This document shows, in pieces, positions 33,248 to 40,541 of a DNA stretch of 64,000 nucleotides. The translations under genes and the position numbers were made by a program. Source of the stretch: JANNYA01 sp031422315. Its GTDB lineage: Bacteria; Pseudomonadota; Gammaproteobacteria; Xanthomonadales; SZUA-5. The stretch covers positions 76,391 to 140,390 of the forward strand of contig JANOQN010000042.1 of NCBI GenBank assembly GCA_031422315.1. Reading direction: 5' to 3'. The notes beneath the pieces are model-generated. The model searched no databases. It was not told where the DNA came from and saw nothing but the letters and a program-made list of their open reading frames with translations. How positions within the stretch are numbered: position 1 is the stretch's first letter; every line of letters starts with the position of its first letter.

Positions 33248-33844
33248 CTAACGTATGTGCACATCATAGAAACTCACACTGGAACGCGAGCCTTTTTCCA
33301 CTTCTTCCGTTGTCCGGCTGAATCGCTCTTGCAACTTAGACTTTGGTTCACTCAAAAACCGAAAAGTGAATTTTGATCCCAGCGTTACTGAGTACCGTCG
33401 TTTGGACTTGGGCTTCTCGGTCATGAATTCACTTAGCCGATATCGCTGCACTTGGCTTTCTCCAGGGGCAAGTTGAATAACGTTATAGGGAATTTGCCGA
33501 TGCTCTGCTTCGGGAGAATCCGTGGAAGGTGTTGCAAACATTCTGCTGATCATTCGCCCGTCATTGCCAATAATCAGATAAAAATTTAGATCGCTCACAA
33601 ACTTAGTCTCAATAGGCTCCGCACTGATATTTCGCAGCGTTCGACGCAAGTAGCGCACATATTGTTTGGAACCTGACTTATTAGTGCTATGCAGCTCTAG
33701 GCAGTAATTCACCTCTAACACTTGTAAACGCACGGCAGACTCGATGTGGGCGCACTTTGGTATTTGCTCTGCGCTTGCACTATTCGAGTAAAAGCCTAAT
33801 AGAAAGAACAAAACCGACGGCATACTAGTCATAAAAATCCTCAT
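33248..33844 (-). CDS. Secreted 198-aa partner protein, copy A
   Basis: Signal peptide (MRIFMTSMPSVLFFLLGFYS, cleavage near ASAEQ), then a beta-rich domain with conserved Cys in the 'K-C-A-H-I-E-S' and 'N-Y-C-L-E-L' segments (about residues 31 and 46, possible disulphide) and YVRYLRRTLRN. The C-terminus is FYDVHIR in all three copies. The family is unknown to me. In copy C the gene is ATGA-coupled to a HExxH zincin module, so I infer a periplasmic or secreted partner such as an inhibitor or immunity protein. Copy A lies behind a metallopeptidase scrap only. Start ATG 33842-33844; repeat R1 abuts its stop. Confidence 0.78.
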   Translation of the reverse strand: MRIFMTSMPSVLFFLLGFYSNSASAEQIPKCAHIESAVRLQVLEVNYCLELHSTNKSGSKQYVRYLRRTLRNISAEPIETKFVSDLNFYLIIGNDGRMISRMFATPSTDSPEAEHRQIPYNVIQLAPGESQVQRYRLSEFMTEKPKSKRRYSVTLGSKFTFRFLSEPKSKLQERFSRTTEEVEKGSRSSVSFYDVHIR

Positions 33845-33943
33845 CGGCCACAAACCGCTATTGGTGGCGGGCACTGATACAGCCCATTTCCACATATGCG
33901 TCATTTCATGGACCGTAGCGTGTCCGAAGTACTCTTGAGCCAT
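33845..33943 (-). pseudogene. 3' scrap of a metallopeptidase-like module
   Basis: In the same frame as partner gene A, 33 codons encode FGHATVHEMTHMWKWAVSV, with HEMTH matching the zincin motif HExxH. The last ~35 bp (GTGCCCGCCACCAATAGCGG and onward) instead match the 3' end of the zincin module at 40538 in its own frame, so two different toxin ends have been joined. Repeat R2 begins at its upstream side. Confidence 0.55.
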
Positions 33944-34022
33944 TGAATTTCGTCGGTGTTCGCACCATCGTGCCTTACAAAACCAGCGCTAAAGCAGCCC
34001 ATGCAGTCAAGAAATCAGTTTT
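33943..34022. repeat. Cassette-end repeat R2
   Basis: About 80 bp (TTGAATTTCGTCGGTGTTCG and onward) matching R1 and R3. It separates the metallopeptidase scrap from partner gene B and abuts the stop of partner B. Confidence 0.8.
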
Positions 34023-34619
34023 CTAACGTATGTGCACATCATAAAAGCTCACGTTCGAGCGCGAATCCATCGCATCGTCTTCCTTGGTTCTACTCATACG
34101 CTCAGCAAGCTTTGCCTTTGGTTCGCGTAAAAAGCGAAAGCCAAGACGTGTCCCCATACTGATCGAATATTGACGTGTTTTGTTAGGTTTTTCGATCATG
34201 TAATCGCTCAGCCGATAGCGCTGTACATGGCTTTCACCTGGGGCAAGTTGAATAGCGTTATAGGGAATTTGCCAATGCTCTGCTTCCGGAGAATCCGTGG
34301 CAGGTGTTGCAAAAATTCTGCTGATCATTCTCTCGTCATTGCCAATAATCAGATAAAAATTTAGATCGCTCACAAATTCAGTCTCAATAGGCTCTGCACT
34401 GATATTTCGCAGCGTTCGACGCAAGTAGCGCACATATTGTTTGGAACCTGACTTATTAGTGCTATGCAGCTCTAGGCAGTAATTCATTTCCAAGGTCCGC
34501 AATCGAATAACCGAATCAATATGGGCGCATTTTGCCGGCGATTCAGCGCGGGCGTGACCCAAAAAAAAGCACAGCAGAACTAGCAATAAAATTTTCGAGT
34601 TACCCATAAAAACCCTCAT
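34023..34619 (-). CDS. Secreted 198-aa partner protein, copy B
   Basis: Paralogue of copy A. The signal peptide differs (MGNSKILLLVLLCFFLGHARA) but the mature part from KCAHIDS to FYDVHIR aligns throughout, with the same two Cys positions. The middle (ELHSTNKSGSKQYVRYLRRT) is identical to copy A, while the C-terminal third (GTRLGFRFLREPKAKLAERM) is more diverged. It starts at ATG 34617-34619, overlapping the stop of the frameshifted zincin module (ATGA), exactly as copy C does with the intact one. The coupling indicates a gene pair. Confidence 0.78.
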   Translation of the reverse strand: MRVFMGNSKILLLVLLCFFLGHARAESPAKCAHIDSVIRLRTLEMNYCLELHSTNKSGSKQYVRYLRRTLRNISAEPIETEFVSDLNFYLIIGNDERMISRIFATPATDSPEAEHWQIPYNAIQLAPGESHVQRYRLSDYMIEKPNKTRQYSISMGTRLGFRFLREPKAKLAERMSRTKEDDAMDSRSNVSFYDVHIR

Positions 34620-35500
34620 GGCCCACAGACTACAGGAAGTGGCGAACAACTAAAAAGCACACGTCGAAATTGGATGGCACCAAGTAAATCTGCGATCCCA
34701 CCAACCCCTTCATTGTAGAAGTCGGCTTCAGGTGTGTGATCACCGAGCCCACCATCACGAATTTGCACAGCCGTTGCGGCATTATTAAAATCAGTCTTGG
34801 CATTGCTCGGAAATCTCAGCCTTGTTGCTTCCGCTTTTGCCTCTTGAATGGTCGGAAAGCTTTGGATAGGAATTGAGAATTGATCGATTGTGCTAAGAAA
34901 GTCTGCCAATTCAGAGTTCACATAGTTTTGGAAACGCGTGAAGTGTAAGTTTTCATGTGCTCGTGTGCCTGCTCGATTGTTGTACAGCGTTCCGCCTGGT
35001 AAGCCACCCGCGCCATTTGCCTGCAGGCACTGAATAACGGGATTACTGCCCGGCCGCCTGCGAAATGGCCAGAACGCGTCCACCTCATTGCGAACTCCAA
35101 CCGGTTTAGATAATCGCACTGTTGAATACCAATCACTATTGGCGGTGTCGCAATGATCGAGCCAGTCAACTCCGGAAAACCCCATGGATCTTGAATGGTA
35201 ATGGTGGTTTGTATCTCAGCTTTGGTAAGCGCAAACTTCCACTGGCCTTCCGGCGTGCAGTAAGGCTCGACCTCGAAAACCCATACCCCAGGGTTAACGG
35301 TGTCCCCGACAAAACCTGAAAACGAACCGTTTGTGCTAATCGGGGCTAGCTTCATGACAGGTGGTAAAAAATCACCGTAGTCACGCTACGTGGTGGCGTT
35401 TGCGCAAACTTCCGCACGCAATTTCCGCGGCCTGGCAAGCTGGGCACTGCGTACCATCACCTGGAGGACGGTATTTACAAGCAGCACAGCCGGTGGATAT
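34616..35500 (-). pseudogene. Frameshifted copy of the zincin toxin module
   Basis: A decayed paralogue of the 40538-41935 product. The Cys-rich linker (GCAACKYRPPGDGTQCPACQ near 35430-35495) is in one frame. FEVEPYCTPEGQWKFALTKA (145-codon frame starting 35355) is in a second. The zincin end with AHENLHFTRF (HExxH) and CSPLPVVCGP is in a third. A one-base deletion near 35064 relative to the intact copy (CTGCCCGGCCGCC versus CTGTTCGGCCCGCC) explains the last shift, and another lies near 35362. The downstream partner gene B is still open. Confidence 0.8.
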
Positions 35501-35504
35501 TCCG

Positions 35505-35575
35505 GCCTATGAGAAGCCACCATTCCGGACTATGGGAAGCCACTATTCCGGGCTATGAGAAGCCAGTGCTATCCG
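35505..35575. repeat. Three 23-25 bp tandem repeats
   Basis: Units at 35505-35527, 35528-35550 and 35551-35575 follow the form 'G-x-C-TATG-GAAGCCA-TATTCCG'. They join the hinge fragment to the Cys-rich linker fragment and lie exactly at a breakpoint between two toxin pieces. Confidence 0.7.
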
Positions 35576-36083
35576 GAAATGTCACGCTTCCCGCTTTGAT
35601 GATCATCTCGAATCCTTCAAAGCCTGGAATGGTCAGGCTCACATCTTGGTTGCCGCCTACAATTTGCGCTTGCGCTAGATTGACTGGAGGCAGATAAATT
35701 GCGTGCGGCAGTTGGTTGGTCTGGCCTTGTATCACTGCGGTTTCAAAGTGCAATGCGGGAAATTGCTGTGTGATGCCGCCTCGGTTGATATTCACTGTGC
35801 GGCCGTCGACAAATAGGTCAATTTTACCGGCGGGCACGTCATTGAAACGGAATCTGCCATTTCCGTCTGTCGTTGCCGTTAGCCCCGTGCGGCTAACGGA
35901 CAAGCGCACCCCAGCCAAAGCCGCTTCTAGGCGAACGCTGGAGGCGTCTATGCCTACGTTGCTGAAAGTAGCCGAATTAATTTCGCGACGCCGGGCGCGA
36001 TGAAATTTCGGGCAAAGTCGCTGTGGTAAACGACCAGCTGCTAATGACTGGACAGTTGGGATTGCCGATGGGGCGCCGATCAC
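35553..36083 (-). pseudogene. Fragment of the toxin head: carboxypeptidase-regulatory-like domain and hinge start
   Basis: The frame encodes AGVRLSVSRTGLTATTDGNG, FNDVPAGKIDLFVDGRTV, FPALHFETAVIQGQTNQLPH and AGSVTFPDST. These align with residues ~790-905 of the 1444-aa head protein. About 130 bp (35574-35706) are almost identical to 41870-42002. The first ~35 codons of the frame match nothing I recognise. It ends in the tandem repeats instead of continuing into the hinge, so this is a displaced piece rather than a gene. Confidence 0.75.
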
Positions 36084-36219
36084 CGGTTGGTATAGCCAGT
36101 GTGCGTTTTACATCATTTTCTGATCGCAGGATCATTGTTTAATGTATTTTTATGCAACATACATTTGTAGATTATAGAAATATGTTTGCCGTCCGATTAA
36201 ATTTTATTAAAGAGAAAAA

Positions 36220-37788
36220 ATGAAAATTCTGTTGAACAGCAGTTTAGTTTCACAAATGCGTAATCGATTAATTAAAGCAGCATTGTGTGATTTTCGCAGA
36301 CAACTACCAACTTTTAGTAACTTTTTCTGCATGCTAATTTGCGTAATTGCAATTGCGTTTCCTGGATACTTGAAAAGCGAAACAAATAGATTTTGCGATG
36401 GCTTTGAAGCTACAAGTTGCCGTGGCTTAATTCTTGACTTAACTAAAGTATGGCCAAAACCAGGCGCAAAAGAATCCACTACCAATCCAGATGACCCAAA
36501 CTTTTTCCGGCCGACGCATGTTTTCGCAAAACTTCCAGAAGCCTATTGGAACAACAAGACTAGACTACTGCTCGACGGCGTGGATATAACACCAAATCTT
36601 TTTAAAATTGAAAACGGCGTACTCACAGGTTTAGTAGATCGGGTGGGCGAAGGGATCCATCACGTTGAAGTCAAAGCCGGTAGCGAAACGGCTGGTTGGA
36701 GTTTTACCGCAGGTGACCCGCCTCCGTACCTTGGGATAATCGTACCCGGGAGATCGGTGGCAGGTTTAGTCAAAATCAATATTGAATTTAACGATACGGC
36801 CGTTTTTGGGGGTTACAGCTCAGGAATTGATCTAGCTTCTTTGTCAGTTAAGCTGAACGGAGTTGACGTAACTGAAAGTGGAACAATTACTCCCAACAGT
36901 TTTAGTCTTTCAAAACTGCTCGCAAGTGGTGACTACGAAATTTCGGCTACTGTTGCAGATAAACTCGGGTATGTGCAAACAAAATTGAGTTTTTTTAGTA
37001 TTGGACCAACGCCAGAGCTAAGTAACTGTACTTCCGGAAACTTTGAGTTCGCCAAACCCCCGGTTATCGCCTGTGAAGTAAAAGATGTGAGCAGTGAAAT
37101 TGATGTTTCCAGCGTAAAAGTACTTTTGCGAAAAAATTCGGGTGATTTGGTTTTAGGCACGACAAAATATATCTCAACGTCGCCAAGTCAAGGGCGTTTT
37201 TTCTTTATACCGAATCAACCGTTGGCCACAGATATTTATCACTTTGAGGCAACAATAAAAAATGTTCTTGGAGTCGAAATGGGTGTTTTAACACCTATTT
37301 TTATCGGAAAGAAACGAGAGTCAAGCGTTACCTTCGTTTCTCCAATTGCCGGACAGGTTTTTGAAGATCCGCGAATCGTAGTTCGAATAATAGCGAAGAA
37401 CTGGGAGAGCTTCGCAGAGACCGTTAAAATCAATGGACAAGTTGCAGCCCCAAAGATCGTTAATAACGAGGTAGAATTTGAAACAGAGCTTCTATTAAAT
37501 CCTGGTAGCAACAACATAAATGCTGAGGTACTTTTTAAAAACGGTGAGATGCATGCGGATAGCATCAAAGTTGTTTACGACGCAGCGCCTTAAATCACCA
37601 TTTCATCGCAATCGGACTGGCAAGTCTTTGGCCCACTAGATGCACAATCGCCAGGAAGTGCAATGAAACTGACGGGTTTAGTAGAGCGGCCAATTGCTAT
37701 CGCAGGCTCAACCTCTACAGAAGTTGTGAAAGTCCTGATTGCTCATTGCGTTTGGGAACGAAAAGTTAGTGAAAAAAGTTACAGATAG
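36220..37788 (+). pseudogene. Plus-strand copy of the toxin head N-terminus with an in-frame stop
   Basis: ATG 36220 opens a 457-codon frame: a hydrophobic signal-like segment (about residues 33-50), the motif RFCDGFEATSC, then Ig-like strands (LDGVDITPNLFKIENGVLTG, VKLNGVDVTESGTI). It ends at TAA 37591-37593. Reading through that stop, the frame continues with QVFGPLDAQSPGSAMKLTGLVERPIAIAG, the same block as 'IFGPIAPT...ALTGAVERPIAISG' in the 1444-aa head protein (region ~345-380), until about 37730. It is therefore a nonsense-truncated relic of a head gene, or possibly a still-secreted shortened protein. It is on the opposite strand from the other cassettes and its codons look AT-richer than the core genome. 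Confidence 0.68.
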
Positions 37789-37837
37789 ATGTGGGGCATG
37801 TTGTTTTGATCCTGAAAAAATCGACAATCTTAGCCTT

Positions 37838-38135
37838 TCTGAAAAACTTCGTTAAATGCGTAAAGTGTGGCCGCAAACGCTTTCTCACCCTCACTTAACG
37901 TGCCAGATTGTCCTGCAATATCCAGTGGCTCTCTAAACTAGTTCTTTGCGTCTTGCAGCCAACTTACGTTAACCGTGGAAAGCGCGGACGATATTTCCCC
38001 CAGCGCGGTTTTAAAAGTCCAACTGCTGACGATCGGACTGGCAGGATTCCCGATAGACACTTGCACGGTGTGATTGCCCTCGGGCAACGCGGTTGTAGGT
38101 GTATAGCTGATGCGATTGCCGGTGAGTGCACTCAA
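37838..38135 (-). pseudogene. Pre-toxin segment scrap fused to an Ig-like end
   Basis: The minus-strand frame encodes ALPEGNHTVQVSIGN (Ig-like end) joined to ALGEISSALSTVNVSWLQDA. The latter is identical to the helical pre-toxin segment of the two nuclease-type toxins. A TAG replaces the expected Trp codon after DAKN, but reading on gives GQSGTLSEGEKAFAATLYAF, still homologous, until about 37840. This is a decayed fragment carrying an unnatural domain join. Confidence 0.72.
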
Positions 38136-38136
38136 G

Positions 38137-38799
38137 TTAAGGCAGGTCTGTAAAGCTTACAAGTGGCATGTAATTACCGCTAATGGTCGGCGAGTAGCTA
38201 TTCCGCGAGATAATAAGTACTTGCATATTGTTCAAATCGGAGAAGACCGCATTCCCTTTTAGGAAGCCGGTAAACTCAAAATGATCTCTTCGAGTGTCGA
38301 ACTCTAAAAATATAAAGTCCGGCAGAACTGGAGAGTGTTTGGTAAACATTTTCGATAAATAAGGGTTGTCTAAGCCATTGAAAACATCGACGCCAACAAA
38401 GTCTGGGCTTCCTGACCTAGAGGTAGATATATATTTGGACGCTAGCCGCTTGAGTAAATACGGGTTAACTGAAAAGTGATATATGCTTCTTAACTCTGCA
38501 TTAGGAGGAGGCTCTTCACAGGAGCCAAGATACGCTTGGTTAATAAGGTAGCTCGCACGTTTTTCTTGCGGCTCCATGCCAAGAAGCATATCGAATGCAG
38601 CAGAGTCTGCTGGGTAATCAGGTATCTCAAATATTTTTTGAATACGCCCATTTTTGACAATTCGCTGGTAGAAGTATGTCGCACCGTCTCCGAAATATGA
38701 TTCACATACGAGTTCATTCTTCATCACGTGGCTTATAATACAGTAGGCAGCTATTGACAATGCCAACAACAACCAGAGCAACTTGGCGATCGGCTTCAT
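38137..38799 (-). CDS. Putative membrane-anchored protein, possible partner of the chimeric head gene
   Basis: A 220-aa protein with one N-terminal hydrophobic segment (AKLLWLLLALSIAAYCIISH), probably an uncleaved anchor. A soluble part follows with no family I recognise. It begins 3 bp after the stop of the gene at 38803-39351. The same 3-bp spacing separates the intact nuclease toxin from its candidate immunity gene (46106/46102). By position it could be an immunity protein for a toxin end now mostly lost; the sequence alone does not show this. Confidence 0.6.
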   Translation of the reverse strand: MKPIAKLLWLLLALSIAAYCIISHVMKNELVCESYFGDGATYFYQRIVKNGRIQKIFEIPDYPADSAAFDMLLGMEPQEKRASYLINQAYLGSCEEPPPNAELRSIYHFSVNPYLLKRLASKYISTSRSGSPDFVGVDVFNGLDNPYLSKMFTKHSPVLPDFIFLEFDTRRDHFEFTGFLKGNAVFSDLNNMQVLIISRNSYSPTISGNYMPLVSFTDLP

Positions 38800-38802
38800 A
38801 AA

Positions 38803-39351
38803 TTAGTGGAAGCGCCAAAAGCCCGGGAAAGTTTCGCTGTACATTTTATATTTTGCTTCGAAAACCAGGCCACTCCGTCGCGAACCACTCTTCCCCAAGT
38901 GGTCAACGGTACCGGTTAAATTAAGTGCGTCTCCAGGCGTTGTCAAAGACCGATTAACTGGCCCAAAGGTCGCCTGATCAATTGGCGTGATTAACGTTAC
39001 GCTTGGTGCAGTATCAAAAAAAACGCTGCGCTCTGCTGAAAAACTCATACCGTTCGTCATCGTCATAACGGCTTGGAGCATATTTTCGCCAGGGTTTAAA
39101 TCAACTGATAATCCGTAGGCTCCAACCGTACCCACTTGCATGCCTGCCTCCATCGGAGCGCCATTTAATTTGACAAAGGCTACTTGACGCCCACCCTCGA
39201 ATGTTCGAATCACCACATTGATTTCTGGCCTTAAAAATTCAATTTTTGACGCGTATTCGCCATGTTCGAACCCGGAGTGAAATATGAGGCTGTTTTGTGC
39301 GTTACCCAGGCTAAACGCTAACAGCATCGCGAAGCCAACCATGACTTTCAA
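38803..39351 (-). CDS. Chimeric short head protein (signal peptide, Ig-like piece, foreign tail)
   Basis: A 182-aa protein. It has a signal peptide (VMVGFAMLLAFSLGNAQ), the motif LIFHSGFEHGE right after it, and then one Ig-like stretch. DTAPSVTLITPIDQATFGPV and PGDALNLTGTVDHLG align with residues ~335-375 of the 1444-aa head. The last ~30 residues (SRRSGLVFEAKYKMYSETFP and onward) match nothing else here and look like the end of another toxin. It is probably a recombinant deletion product in which a head start is joined to a distant C-terminus. It is divergent from a copy of the giant gene's 5' end, reproducing the layout at 50.4-50.6 kb. Confidence 0.6.
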   Translation of the reverse strand: MKVMVGFAMLLAFSLGNAQNSLIFHSGFEHGEYASKIEFLRPEINVVIRTFEGGRQVAFVKLNGAPMEAGMQVGTVGAYGLSVDLNPGENMLQAVMTMTNGMSFSAERSVFFDTAPSVTLITPIDQATFGPVNRSLTTPGDALNLTGTVDHLGKSGSRRSGLVFEAKYKMYSETFPGFWRFH

Positions 39352-39601
39352 GGCTACGTTTGGTCGGGCATTGATGATGAGCTTAAAGCTCTTTGTGCAT
39401 TTGTTAACGCAAACAATTTAACTCTCCAACACCACCATCATCAATTGCTGACCCGCAAATTGGTCAGCCGTGTAAAAAACGATTTACTGTGCGATTTCGC
39501 TTTCATGTATCGTGTGAACAGTCTGTTAGAAGTGTGCATGACGCGCCAAAAATAGAAAAGCTTTTCAACGTTGTTCCTCTATACTTCTTTTTTGGAAATT
39601 T

Positions 39602-39835
39602 ATGCCGTCATTACCGACACACCCTTTCATGCGTGCGTTTGCCGCGTTGATGGTCGATGGTCATTTTGACGAGCACTTTGAGCTTCGCACAGGCGCCGCC
39701 GCCAGGGGTGGCATGCGTAGTGTCGGCCGGCAATCGCAATGCGCCGCTGGCACCGGATGGCAGCTACACGGTGTTTGGTATACCGGGGAATTTGGGTGCG
39801 ATTCGGGCGCGGGCAAGCTGTTCGGATGGCTCCAT
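39602..39835 (+). pseudogene. Duplicated 5' end of the giant surface-protein gene
   Basis: ATG 39602 and the following ~230 bp match 50612-50838 almost base for base (MPSLPTHPFMRAFAAL, then PPPGVACVVSAGNRNAPLAP and TVFGIPGNLGAIRARASCSD). A 7-bp duplication (GATGGTC twice, near 39650-39663) shifts the frame within the signal peptide. Similarity ends after SCSDGS, and the next sequence leads into repeat R3. It cannot make the giant protein. Confidence 0.88.
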
Positions 39836-39866
39836 TACTTTTCGATTTCATACATGCCCACAAGCA

Positions 39867-39944
39867 TTGAATTTCGTCGGTCTTCGCACCATCGTGCCTT
39901 ACAAAACGACGCAAAAGCAGCCATGCGGTCAAGAAATCAGTTTT
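39867..39944. repeat. Cassette-end repeat R3
   Basis: About 78 bp (TTGAATTTCGTCGGTCTTCG and onward) matching R1 and R2. It abuts the stop of partner gene C and joins it to the giant-gene fragment. Confidence 0.8.
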
Positions 39945-40541
39945 CTAACGTATGTGCACATCATAGAAACTCACACTGGAGCGCGAGCCTTTTTCCACAT
40001 CTTCCTGTGTCCAGCTCAATCGCTCTAGCAACTTAGACTTTGGTTCACTCGAAAACCGAAAAGTGAAATCTGATCCCAGCGTTATTGAGTATCGTCGTTT
40101 GGACTTGGGCTTCTCGGTCATGAATTCACTTAGCCGATATCGCTGCACTTGGCTTTCTCCAGGGGCAAGCTGAATAACGGAACGGGCGATTCGGAAGTGC
40201 TCTGCCTCTTGCGAGTCGTCAGCCGGCGTTCTAAACATTCTGCTCACCAAACGTCCGTCATTGCCGATGATCAAATAAAATTCCATGTCACTAATAACAG
40301 TAGTCTCAAGCGGCTCGACACCTCTATTTCGAAAGGTTCTGCGTAGGTAGCGCACGTACTGCTTATTTCCTGATTTGTCAGTGCTGTGAAGCTCCAGGCA
40401 GTAATTCACCTCTAACACTTGTAAACGTACGGCAGACTCAATGTAGGCGCACTTTGGTATTTGCTCAGCGCTTGCACTATTCGAGTAAAAACCTAATAGA
40501 AAGAACAAAACCGACGGCATACTAGTCATAAAAATCCTCAT
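39945..40541 (-). CDS. Secreted 198-aa partner protein, copy C
   Basis: Its signal peptide and first ~25 mature residues are nearly identical to copy A, its middle is diverged (RTFRNRGVEPLETTVISDME), and its end again nearly matches copy A (RRYSITLGSDFTFRF to FYDVHIR). This mosaic pattern suggests gene conversion between copies. The start ATG 40539-40541 overlaps the TGA of the zincin module (ATGA), giving translational coupling. A cleavable signal peptide and a likely disulphide place it in the periplasm or outside. The role is inferred as inhibitor or immunity partner of the zincin. Confidence 0.8.
   Translation of the reverse strand: MRIFMTSMPSVLFFLLGFYSNSASAEQIPKCAYIESAVRLQVLEVNYCLELHSTDKSGNKQYVRYLRRTFRNRGVEPLETTVISDMEFYLIIGNDGRLVSRMFRTPADDSQEAEHFRIARSVIQLAPGESQVQRYRLSEFMTEKPKSKRRYSITLGSDFTFRFSSEPKSKLLERLSWTQEDVEKGSRSSVSFYDVHIR

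Noticed and set aside
33171..39944. R1-R3 as integron attC sites
   Set aside because: No paired core sites (RYYYAAC / GTTRRRY) in inverted arrangement and no integron integrase; kept as plain repeats.
39657..40028. Open frame on the plus strand across the giant-gene fragment and R3 as a 123-aa gene
   Set aside because: It reads the frameshifted 5' fragment into the antisense of partner gene C; it is a fusion artefact.
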